Shown here: piece after piece, positions 21,600-32,400 of the stretch
Layout of the letters: each line of letters begins with the position of its first letter
Numbering within the stretch: position 1 is the first letter of the stretch
Notes under the pieces: model-generated
Seen by the model: the letters and a program-made list of their open reading frames with translations, nothing else
What the model was told of the DNA's origin: nothing
Databases searched by the model: none
Assembly: GCA_964006375.1 (NCBI GenBank)
Contig: OZ023265.1
Span: 168,602,533-168,666,532, forward strand
Source of the DNA: Tillus elongatus
Taxonomy: Eukaryota; Arthropoda; Insecta; Coleoptera; Cleridae
DNA length: 64,000 nucleotides
Reading direction: 5' to 3'
Translations under genes and position numbers: made by a program

Positions 21600-22548
21600 A
21601 TTTTATGAGCAAAATAGCGTTCAAATGTCCACTACGGCTTTGAACACAGACGCACACGATGACTCCAATTGTTAACCACCCTGTCTAATATTAGTTGCGT
21701 TATGTATGCGGTAGCCTGACGAATGTGCGCCTCCAAATGTTCCAAAGTTTGTGGCCTGCCAAAATAGACGTGGGCTTTGATGTACCCCCAAAGGAAAAAT
21801 CCATGGGTAAAATCACATGACCGCGGCGATCAATTCACAAATCCACGTCTTGTGATGATTCGGTCGCCAAACTTGTCCCTTAGCAAATCGATCGTAGCAT
21901 CTTTGTGTGCCACGTAGCACCATCCTGCTGGAACAAGTCCAATGACGCCGCCACGCGATAAACTGCACCACACAGTGAGTTTTTGCAATTGTACCTCATG
22001 GAACACTTGTGGGTTCTTCTTGCTCCAATAACCACAATTTTGCGCATTGACAAGGCCACCAAGACAAAATACGCCTCACCTGAGAAGATAATTTTTTCCC
22101 TGAAATCAGGATCAGTTTGTAACTGCTGTACGGTCCAATCAGCGAACCCACGCCGCAATTTGTGATCATTTGGCTTCAACTCTTGAGTCAATACAACCTT
22201 TTATGGATGTAGGCCAAATCCTTTCGCAAGATTTGCCAAGTTGATGCCTCAGATAGCCGCAATCGTTGAGATCATCTTGAAAATGATACATTGGGCTCTT
22301 GGCCGGTACTGCTTCGGTATTTTCACGCTTTACGTTGTCTTATTAGTGGATTCTGGTCGTATATAGTAAAATCCTGTTCAAATTTGGCCACAGTGCGGCG
22401 CCTAGCCTGAATAGGGAAACGAAGATGGCGTTAGAATTCACCGGTGAACAAACAATGAGCACGCACAACTGAGCTGCCACTTTGGTAATCGTTTTTTAAT
22501 TATTTCTAAACGTTTGGGAATCGTGAGACGCCGCATAATGAAACTAAA
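21600..22548 (-). pseudogene. Tc1/mariner transposase relic
   Basis: Decoded across frames on the minus strand from about 22545: an N-terminal LTIPKRLEIIKKRLPK and a middle RLSEASTWQILRKDLAYIHK. LTQELKPNDHKLRRGFADWT and TDPDFREKIIFSGEAYFVL follow, then LDLFQQDGATWHTK and, about 21890-21800, GDRIITRRGF...SPRSCDFTH. These match the DDE region of insect IS630/Tc1/mariner transposases. The first catalytic Asp (FSDEAHF in the family) is Gly here. The second, in QQDGATxHT, is retained. Several frameshifts and stops show it is long dead. Terminal inverted repeats were not located. Confidence 0.8.
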
Positions 22549-22908
22549 AATTGTACTGGATATGTTCACACCTGGAAGCACACAAAAAATATATTAGAAA
22601 CTAAAAAATACAATTTTAAAAATTACTTTCAATGAATAAACTATTATAACGTTATTGAAGTGGCTTTAAATGAGGAGGAGAACAAATAAAGGTGACTGAG
22701 TGCCAGAATTATTAAAAATATACATTAAAAAAACCTCTCATACCAAAATAAGAAAAATTTTATTTTCAAATAACAATCTAACATTTCATTTGCCCCAGAA
22801 AAACATGAAAATCTAAAAATAATTTAAAAAATTAAAAAAACTTGGGAAACGGGCTGTGTCAACATATTATTTGGTTAAATTAGAATAAAATTCTTGGTGT
22901 TCATGATC
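22549..22908. other. AT-rich flank, nothing recognised
   Basis: A/T runs only. Confidence 0.4.
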
Positions 22909-23166
22909 TTTTAGATAAGGAATCAATGATATTAGGTGCTTTTTCTTCTTGTCCTCGACCTTATTTAAGTCTGGTAGCTGGTTAATTGATCTCTTTTTTA
23001 GATCTTGCATGGTTTTTCCTCTTTAAGGTATCGAAGTTTTTAGATAAGGAATCAATGATATTGACTGCTTTTTCTTCTTGTCCTCGACCTTATTTAAGTC
23101 TGGTAGCTGGTTAATTGATATCTTTTTTAGATCTTGCATGGTTTTTCCTCTTTAAGGTATCGAAGT
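22909..23166. repeat. Tandem duplication, two units of 129 bp
   Basis: TAGATAAGGAATCAATGATA starts at 22912 and again at 23041. The unit ends TTTAAGGTATCGAAGTT at both 23038 and 23167. The copies differ at only a few positions. On the minus strand one unit is open (MQDLKKRSINQLPDLNKVED, then KKKKHLISLIPYLK). This could be a fragment of an unknown coding region. Confidence 0.85.
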
Positions 23167-24182
23167 TGCTTTTCATTGTGCTACTTCAGAAAAAGATTCA
23201 GTAGTAAACCAAAAGCAGGTTTTTAGTAGTCAATCCTAGAACGTTGCTAATATTCACTTGTTTGAGATTTAAGATCTTGTCCCCTGCCGCTTCTACTTTT
23301 TTTTTTTCTGTGGTATATCTACTATTTCAGATCGGCCAGTGTATGTACTCGAGAGTATTACATCGTGCAGGTCCTCAGGTAACATTGGAGCGCACCACAC
23401 TTTCTTTTCTCGATTAACGCGAAATTATTTTATTACGGCACTTGACACATTTGATGTGAAAATGGCAGATCACTTGCAGAAAGCGCCGCCTATCTGCCTG
23501 GTTGCTTACGAAATCTGATGTCCTGACACTTTGCCCGTTTGATAGGATATAGTCGATGGCCCATAGAACCTTTTTACACAAGAGTCTCATTTTTCGACAC
23601 TTTGGCACTTAGCAGCTTTATTACTTCTCCTCAAATCTGTATCGAAGCGTAAAGTAAATTGTTTTAAATTAGCAAAGGATTGTCTAGAGGACTTTTTCGT
23701 TATATTTTTTATGTCAACATTTTGAGTACGTCTGGTTTAATTGATAGTTATCACTAAAAATATTATAACCACGACTTTGTTCGGCTGTGACAAATCAATT
23801 TGAGGATATACATATGTATGCAGGCCGTGGTAATGTATGCACCCTTCTTTCACTTCCAAAACATCCCTTAATTCCAATCTACCACCACAGAAATACATAG
23901 GGTCTTTAGCACTTATAAGTACCCCTCTTCTTTGATAATCTTAATACAGAGACTCTTAGGGATATTTCTCTGCATTAGTTTTATTGTGGCAATGATAATA
24001 AAAAGATGCGAACGCCAGAATTTGGTTACCAAGAAGTTATTCTGAATTACGATGATGATAAGAAAGGCTGTTGGGGTTTTATTGTGTTATGTTTAATGAT
24101 TTCATGAAGATGCTTGTTTGAGTTTGTTAAATCAAGACAAAAGTAGTAAAAGTTAACAGCTTCACTTGGTTTTCTTTCTTAA
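23167..24182. other. Intergenic, nothing recognised
   Basis: No domain-bearing ORF. Repeat content not recognised. Confidence 0.35.
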
Positions 24183-24314
24183 TTAGTGAATTTTCATTAA
24201 GAAAATTCACTAATAGAGAGGTATCGATGGTGAGACTTTTGAAAAATTTCTTCAAATGAGCGCGAATTTGGTCCTCTAGAACCCATATCCAAGGTCGGTT
24301 TTGATTTTTATATG

Positions 24315-24399
<85 letters not shown>

Positions 24400-24700
24400 A
24401 TATATATATGTATCCAACTGATAACTCAAAAAATACTTGACCGATCTTCACTAAATTTGGAGAATACCTTGATTTTGTTAATGGCTTGGATGAGTTCGAA
24501 GATGAGCACCGTAGGTTAAATTTTTTGTATAAAAAATGTAAAGGAAGTTTTTAAAACGCAATATTTTTTTTTGTTTTAAGTAATGCAGTGATTCAAATGA
24601 AAATTTGCACATATAAAGGGGGTGGCAAAATAAAGTTGGTAACCAAATTTCAACTTAAATGGTCCACGAGGAGAGAAGTTGTTCGAAAATAAAAAATTTG
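24183..24700 (+). mobile_element. TA-containing interspersed element, proximal half
   Basis: Palindromic end at 24183-24213: TTAGTGAATTTTC, ATTAA, then the exact complement. The block GAAAAATTTCTTCAAATGAG and CTAGAACCCATATCCAAGG precedes the TA tract. After it comes CAACTGATAACTCAAAAAAT. The distal CTTGCTGCGTCC end is not found here. Confidence 0.75.
24317..24409. repeat. (TA)n microsatellite
   Basis: TA tract with one TTTA interruption near 24385. Confidence 0.96.
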
Positions 24701-25873
24701 TAAGAAATAATTAATGAGTAAGAAATAAATAATCTACGACATCAGTTTGAATTGCATAGCCATTTCGCACATTCAACGTTGACAAGGATAGTTAGAGTAT
24801 TAATGTGTTTTTTATTACTTTAGACCCGAAAAATGTAAAATCGTCGAAGCGACACAAGAGTTCGTAAATATAAATAAGCAGGGTTGTCAGATATAATAAA
24901 AATTAACAAATATTAAAATGTAATTTGATTCTTAGGATGAAAACATATGGACCTAACATATTTTTAAATTACTAATGACATAATTCAAACAATAATTGCG
25001 GTACAATAACCAAAGATTTTGAATTACCAAATCCGTATGATATTTTAAATTAAAACTTATTTATACTTGAAAACTCTTTGCACTATATGTCAATGCAGCA
25101 GTGTTGTACTGTCTACTGTCAATTTAAACGCCGTTAGGGTGGAAAGCGCTACAACACGTACACGGTATATCCACATCATGTTTTAATGTTTTTTTTCTAA
25201 ATATCAAATAGTACGGTGAAATCTTTTCTTCACTACCATGATTCAGGTAATCGTGATATTATATTTATTTTGGCAGAAACACCTTATGTATCAGAAGAAG
25301 ACACACAAGTGAAAGCAAAATTCAAGTTAGGATCTACGTGAATTGTTTTTAAGAAAGTAACCTTAAATTTGCGAATCTCTTTTATGAAAACAACAAAACA
25401 GAGATGAATTTATATAATTAAAGTTGAAAGATGTTTACTATATATAAAAGGTATGTATTCCTATTTTTTATGTTATCATTTTAGAGGTAATCTTATATAC
25501 TTTGAAGTATTTACCCAAGGTGAAATAATTTAGCACATGTCCAAAGCCTAAGATTTTTTCTGTTGTGTTTTGTGAGCTTGAATTAGTTTGTGTTATAATT
25601 TATTGTCATTTATGGACACATAAGTAGAACCTACTTTAAAAATTATTTCCTTTTTTAGCAATGGTAGTTTTCACAAAATCAGCAGTAGTGAGTTTTCTTA
25701 AAGATGAGAAAGAGTAAGAGGGTCACGCAAGAGGTATAACCTATGACCTTTGATGCTGCAGTGGCTTCTTTCTAATTAAAATATGTAGTATGGAGTATTG
25801 TAAACAGGAAGCGTACTGTCCAGGTAATATTTTTTTAAATAGTGTCAAACTTGTAATTTCCCTTAAGCTAATG
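24701..25873. other. Intergenic, nothing recognised
   Basis: AT-rich. No supported gene. Confidence 0.35.
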
Positions 25874-28800
25874 CCCACTGAGCAAGGTAATATTGCATTA
25901 ACATTGCAGAATCTTTTCCAAAGCAAGTGTAAGTTTGATAGATAACTTGCAGAAAGCCTCCTGCAAGTTTGTTGCAAATGGCAAATCTTCCCCCCAGTGA
26001 CTTTACATATGTAAGTGTTTCTTTTGTAACTTTACTGCAAGTTTACTGTAGTGAGCTGTTACTAACTTTCTTTATACTTACACATGTTACTTTACAGCAA
26101 GCTTCAATTTTAAAAGGGCCTGGCAAAGTTGTAAAATTTAAACTTACATTTGCAACTTATCTGCAATTGTATATATTATATATACAGTGCAAGTTTGTAA
26201 CCTGGGATAATTCCAATTAATCTACTTCACCTTTTTTTTTCAAAAATGCTCGGAGTCTGATAATATTCTCAGTTACAATCTTTTCAAAAATGTATTATAC
26301 AATTTGTATCAAATGCCATTGATAATTTTTGTAAATGACAACCTTAGCTTTTTGTTGACTATTTTTAAAGTACACATCAAGCGATACAAAACCACCAACT
26401 TTCAAATTTTTATTATAAATCTTGAGTTGAAAGCACGAAAAAAATTGTGTAGTTATCAATGAATAAAAATTTTAAATCTGCTGGTTTTCTACAACTTCAC
26501 ATGTAAGAACTTTAAAAATAGTCAACAAAAACGTAAGGTTGATTTAAAGAAATTATCGATGAAGTCATTTTTCAAATATGGTATATACCGTATAGCTTTT
26601 TTAAAAGACTGCAACTCGAAATACTAACCAATGTGTCCAAGCATTTTTGAAAAAAGAAACTGTATTTGATTAACTGAATTTATTTCAAGTTACAAACTAA
26701 TACTGAATATAGGTATATAGGTGTATTTATACATAATATAAAATTTCTTGTAAAACTGTAATAAATGACAAGACAATGTTAATTAGAATAAAATCTTTAT
26801 TACATAAAAAAATTAAAGACTTACAATTTCATTTCTGCTGATAGATAGATAGATATAGACTTTATTGACCATCAAATGTACATGGTAAGTCACTGTCTTT
26901 ATAAGTACCGACTATAGTTACTAGATAGAAATAGTTAGACATATTGCGAGCGTGTCCATGTTTAGCCTAAAATGCAGTTCTAGTCAAAACTCAGCGACAA
27001 AATAGATAACTTGAGCTCGTGATATCGTTATTAATTGACGGATTTCAAAAATTCCTTTTTCTAAATAAATACCAATTAATTGTTTTTGATATTGTTTTAC
27101 TAAATAACTCTTTAGTCGTCTAGAAAAACGTGTGAAACAGCAATAACAAAAACGAAGCCTTCTGCAGCATTACTTGTTTTGAGAGGCAAGATTTTTTTTA
27201 GCTTCTAAAATATGTGGTGACATATGTTACATAAAATAAATTCAACATATCAAATACTATTGTGAAAAAGAATTATCTAAAATGGTGCGTTCATTTCGAT
27301 TTTAGAGAAAGTTTAATTAAGCAAACGTAAGAATATGCAATGGATAAATCAAGCACAGGTAAATGAATACAACTTCACTGCGAAAATAGCTTAAACATGA
27401 CGACAGTCTCCGAAAGTGTTCACACATGTCTTAACTATCCCTATCGAGTAAGTATAGTACCGTCAATGTCTAAAATGTCAGAAACATTGAGTTAAAATAA
27501 AGCAAAATTATGACTACAATGAATTACGTATATATAAAAAAAGTCTGTGGCTAGTCGAACTTGCCTTCCAAAGCTTTTGCCTAACACACAGACACACACA
27601 CTACAAAGAATGAATACAAGTAGTATGTAACACTATAGACATTGCTTTAGAGCACTAATAAATTCCTTCACCTTGGTTTTTGTTTTATAACATCCACTAG
27701 TGCCTACTGTAATCTTGTTAGTGGAAGCATCTTAATAACATTAGGTAGAAAATTGAGGAATTTGATTCCCAAGTAATCAAACATCTGCTTTGTTTTCTCC
27801 TTTTTGTGGAACTGTATTTTTAATTCATGCCTGTACCTGGTATTGATATTGCGAACTTCATCATTCACTGGATATTTTGAATACATATACTGAAGAAGGA
27901 TATAGCTGGAAGTGTACCTAAGTATCCCATTGGCCTCGAACACATCAGGGCAGCTTTTTCTTGGACCTACGCACACAATGTCCTTATTGCTCTTTTTTGC
28001 ATGATAAACACATGTTCCGCTGCTGACGAGTTAACCCATATGAATGTTCCATAGCATAGAATACTGCGACAAGTGTAAAATAAGCAATCCTGGCAGCTTG
28101 ATGGGTACTGCTCCACTGTTATTATGATGCCAATTGCTATGTATAAGCCACATGCTTCCATAGGTCAATCATATTTAACGTTTTAAAATGAATTGGTCTG
28201 ACCAGGTATGACATCTCCAGGCTGCTTCTAAGGACATAACAAAATTCATGTAAATAATATAATATTTCATAAAAAGAAACAAAAATATAAATGCAGCCAT
28301 TTTATAATTAAAATTCACCAATAGCGACATACCAAAATAATTATGCTACAGAAAAGAGAATAATGAATTCACACATGTATTTAATATATAGCTGTTTTAG
28401 GGATTCTTACCTGAAATGTTTGTCGATATACTCCTTGTTTCATTATCTACTCTCCAGACAACGAATTACAAAATTCAAACAATTCAGGCTACAATAAGAT
28501 TGTTCAATCTTTAAAACTTCCAGGAAAATAAATAGACATAGATCAAATAACAACTTATGATGATGAAATTATAAAAAAAGTAAACAACAAACCGCCATTA
28601 ATTAATGCCGGGCGCTTTGTCATTTGTCAGTCAGTTCGCTGTTGGCGTCGGTGTTGCTATGTTGCTATTGGACGACGATGACATAGGATCGAACATACCC
28701 GAAAACGGAGGGAATTCAAATGTTTACAATTTGAAACAAACTTTCAGAAACATTACAATTGTAACTTAACGTGAGCTTACAAATGGAGAAAAACCACAAC

Positions 28801-28964
28801 ACGGCAAACTAGATATTATTTTTGAAAGTTACGTTAAAGTTTCATTTGTAAGTTTGCATTGGTTTTTTGCCTGCAAACATTTAGAAATGTTGCAAACTTA
28901 ACTTGCCTAATGGTAAATTATCTAACGTTGCGGTAAGCATTTGTAAGTTACCATGCTTAGTGGG
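25874..28964. mobile_element. ~3.1-kb inverted-repeat element with nested LINE
   Basis: Left end CCCACTGAGCAAGGTAA (25874-25890) and right end TTACCATGCTTAGTGGG (28948-28964) are inverted with two mismatches over 17 bp. AATG lies just outside both ends, as complement on the right. Both subterminal regions are filled with short repeats of GTAAGTTTG, GCAAGTT and TTGCAAA in both orientations, as in transposons with multiple transposase-binding sites. No transposase is visible. Removing the LINE at 26.84-28.17 kb leaves ~1.8 kb, so it is a non-autonomous element. The superfamily is not determined. Confidence 0.5.
26839..28165 (-). pseudogene. LINE-C: CR1/jockey-type RT C-terminus and 3' UTR
   Basis: On the minus strand, 28120-27970 reads CRSILCYGTFIWVNSSAAEH, VFIMQKRAIRTLC. 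After a frameshift at ~27967 it continues SYILLQYMYSKYPVNDEVRN, INTRYRHELKIQF and YLGIKFLNFLPNVIKMLP. This is the thumb and C-terminal module of jockey/CR1-group reverse transcriptases. The 3' UTR runs to a terminal tetranucleotide array at 26839-26856 (TATC on the coding strand), just after CAATAAAGTC. That is the kind of microsatellite tail used by such LINEs. It is 5'-truncated and dead, and lies inside the 3.1-kb inverted-repeat element. Confidence 0.75.
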
Positions 28965-30254
28965 TGTCATTGATTAATTTTGTTACATTATCAGAAAGCT
29001 TTTCCATACTGATTACAAAGTATAAGCAGACAAGCTTTCTATCCTCTCTGATTCAATAAGACAGGATTCTATATGATTAGCTAGACTGGTTATTATAATA
29101 GGTGCTCCTTTAAATTGTTAAATTTTATAATTATAATTATGGAAAGCAATGTTAATGCTGGTCACGCTACACTCAGATTGTATTATATACTTAGATTTTA
29201 ACACTATGCCGAAGTTCTTCCGTTGTGATGCTATATGTACTACTGGTGCATAAACCTCTTGGATAATTTGTGGACCAATTGTATTATTGGTGATATCTTG
29301 TAATATTATATTTAGTAGAATGTAAAAATTGCTGGTAGGTATATAAAAGTGGACAAATAAAATATGGCAGTGGTATCTAAATGAATCAAGTAACATGACA
29401 AGTGGGCATCGCTGGTGACTCAGTTTCGTCAAGTTGTGCATGCTGAAATAAGAGAGTAGTCGAAGTGGATAAGGAATAGTGTTTATTTTTCATATATGTG
29501 GAAAAAAAAAGTTAAAACAAGAAAAAATTGCCATTGTCATGAAGAAATGTTCTATTATACAAACATAGTGCATGAGCATATGTACACTCCTTACAAAAAG
29601 TGGAAGCCAGTTTAGCCTTTTGTGATGCTATCTCTGATTTTTTGTGACTTATACTGCTTGTTTTATTCTCCATTCAGCCCCATAAAAATATGGCTGTCGT
29701 CAGAACATTCTAAGTTGGCTATGAAAACTTAATGATCTAGTATGCCCAGAAAATTATTGAAACTGGTAGTAAATAACTTGTGACGACTTATGTAAAGCGG
29801 ACAGATATCATATCATTCGCTTAACTAATATGTCTGGTTGAACTTTCTCTAGAATTTGTTGAACCTCGACATTCTGGCTTGGAGCCATTTGTCATTTTCA
29901 AGAGGTTGGGTAAAATATGAATGGAATAGAACTCTTTAGGCCTTAATCTGCCTAATCTTTAGAGTGGTGGTTAGGTGTAGGTTGGGTTGTAGTTCAATTA
30001 TGGAGTCGTAATCTTCCTACTCTCGAAATCTCACCGGATATCATCTCTAAAGCCTTGGTGTATTCAACCATAGACTTGAAAGAGATCAAACTGTCCTTTG
30101 GTGGTTCTGTATTGTCTATAGTGGGGTTTTCATCTGAATCCTTATTGGGGCTATTGGTTGGGTAGGTGAGGTTTATTATATACCTCACATATAGAATGTT
30201 AGATGTAGAATCTAGAATTTTTTATGCATCTAATTTTTTTATAATTGTGTTGCA
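28965..30254. other. Intergenic, unknown short ORFs
   Basis: Minus-strand frames at 29441-29118 and 30188-29994 (the latter with SLISFKSMVEYTKALEMISG) are open but show no domain I know. The second has protein-like composition and could be a fragment of a gag-like or host sequence. Confidence 0.3.
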
Positions 30255-30360
30255 GATTATCAACCATACCAGAAACGCCTCATGGACATGAATGAAGATT
30301 TAAAGGGAAGGTTTGTCCATCATAGACATAAAATATCAAATTTAGGATCGTCTGTCTGGT
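30255..30360 (+). other. Possible exon of an unknown gene
   Basis: A good acceptor (TCTAATTTTTTTATAATTG, TTGCAG) precedes an open stretch reading YQPYQKRLMDMNEDLKGRFV, HHRHKISNLGSSVW, followed by TGA. A possible donor is GGAAG|GTTTGT near 30313. The reading frame has sensible codon use, but I do not recognise the protein and no neighbouring exons were found. Chance is a real alternative. Confidence 0.25.
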
Positions 30361-30748
30361 GATGTGAAAACTTTGTACATATTTACAGATGAGTTAAATA
30401 GTATAATTGTTGTACTCTTAGTCCTAAAATGACAATCCTAAAAACAGGATTTCATAGAAATCGCAGCTAATTTAATTTGCATTTGTAATTTAAAACCACC
30501 AAATAATACCACTTTATATACTTGTATCAAAATTATATGTAAAGCGTGGGCCAAACTCGATGGAGTATTAGAAGTATATAGTGATTCAAAATTGATAGAA
30601 ATGTGAATTTAGGTTATGTTCTTAAGTGGTTATGGTCTTCATTTTGAAAATATTTATGACATGGCGGCGTCGTCCCATAACATTATTTTTTCAAATGAAA
30701 AAAATGTCTGTATTGTGACACTCTTATGTTTGCAGTAATGTTTTTAAA

Positions 30749-30750
<2 letters not shown>
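30361..30750. other. Intergenic, nothing recognised
   Basis: AT-rich DNA without features. Confidence 0.35.
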
Positions 30751-30819
<69 letters not shown>

Positions 30820-30835
30820 GTGTGTGTGTGTGTGT
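30751..30835. repeat. (TA)n(TG)n compound microsatellite
   Basis: About 65 bp of TA followed by about 10 TG units. Confidence 0.96.
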
Positions 30836-31316
30836 TTATATATCTGTTAACCTATCTCAAGACGTTAAGAAAATAAAAGTTATTAGTTAGGAAAGTTCGC
30901 AACCTCCATTCATTAACAACAACAAAAGAGTCTTTCCATAACCAGCATAGATAGAGGTTTCAGTTTTTTGTTGCTGTTTGCTAATAGGTTGATATAGTCA
31001 TGAAAATCCAATTATTGCATATAGGCTGTCTACAATAAAAATGGTCTTTAGGTAGAACATATAATGGCAGGTAATGTGAGATTTTCAAATCGAACATCCT
31101 GTATTATATAGGAATAGCAAGATCAATTGATTTTCTTTCTTAAAGTACTATATAATATTCTACCTATTATTAGCGGTTTTCGACTTATTAGCAAAAAACC
31201 AAAATATTGCAAGTAAAATTTCGAAACTCCGTGGAGTAATACCAATCATTGCTCAACAACCTGTCATATTATCAAATAAAGCTGAAAAAAAAATCTGGTT
31301 TATTAGTTAATATTAA

Positions 31317-31318
<2 letters not shown>
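30836..31318. other. Intergenic, nothing recognised
   Basis: No supported feature. Confidence 0.35.

Positions 31319-31385
<67 letters not shown>
31319..31385. repeat. (TA)n microsatellite
   Basis: Pure TA tract. Its flanks do not match the TA-containing element family well. Confidence 0.96.
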
Positions 31386-31388
<3 letters not shown>

Positions 31389-31859
31389 GGAGGTTTCATT
31401 TGAAAAAACAAACTTGGTATCGGGTAAGGATCGATGTGTCAAAAATATCAAAATGAAGATCATGACCAGCAAGCTGCATGAAATTTGGAAGGTGATAGAT
31501 ATTCGGACTGGTACATATTTTACTGCTAAAAGAGTGTGGTTACCTTTAAAGGGGCGGTACATTGGTGCCATTACTAATAATTTTCTAAGAAAAAAAAAAT
31601 CTGTCACTGACGTTTCTTTCTTAGCAGTTATGTAGGTCATTTAGTGCTGATAATTTTTTTTATATTTTGTCGATTTTCATCTCGCTTATGAGATAAATGC
31701 AATTATGTTGTCTTATGTTGTGTATCGAATGTGTTTTGGAAAGAATGAAAAAATTAGGCTGTTATTGTCATTTATTTATCAAGGTAATAATAGGCTTGTT
31801 CAATTGAAACCCATTTTTGGTTCAGAACAAATTTATTGGCAAATATATTTACAAATAAT
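31386..31859. other. Intergenic, unknown ORF
   Basis: An open frame to 31635 (EVSFEKTNLVSGKDRC...) has no recognisable domain. Confidence 0.3.
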
Positions 31860-32400
31860 GACTATTATTATTAGGGCACATATCCCATTGTTTCACCTAC
31901 TGATGTATACCCTGCTTAAAGAATTCTTGTGGCTAATGCCCGAAAAATTCTTTTAAGGCATTTAGTACTTCTTCATCCGACTGAAAACGATTACCTTTTA
32001 ACACCTTTTGCTGTAAGCCAGTTTGTATACGATACTACGGATAGATTCTATAATCACACCAACATCTTCTGTAATTGCTTTGAATGACAATAGACGATTT
32101 CCTCTAATCAGGTCTTCTACACATGCCACATTCCTGTCTGTTGATGCAGTACTCAATGCACCTAGTTGCGGCTTATCATTTATCTTCTCTCTTTCACTCT
32201 TAAATTTTTGAAACCATTCCTTGACAGTTGGATATGCAAAACATGTGTTTCCATACACTGCTTGCAATCGTGTTTGAATTTGCAATGGTTGCAAACCTTT
32301 ATCACACAAAAATTGAATGACCGCACACTGATTATATTTAGATGGATTGTTAACAACAAACGCCATTCTAAAGTCACAATACTTAAAATCGCTGTTAAAT
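31860..32400 (-). pseudogene. Internally deleted mariner transposase
   Basis: From about 32366 the minus strand reads MAFVVNNPSKYNQCAVIQFL, IQTRLQAVYGNTCFAYPTVK, EWFQKFKSEREKINDKPQLG and VEDLIRGNRLLSFKAITEDV. This is the paired helix-turn-helix DNA-binding region of mariner transposases. At about 31998 it jumps, with a frame change, to RFQSDEEVLNALKEFF and FKQGIHQ-VKQWDMC, the extreme C-terminus of the same protein family. The whole DDE catalytic core is absent. It is an internal-deletion derivative, with stop codons in the C-terminal remnant. Confidence 0.8.
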
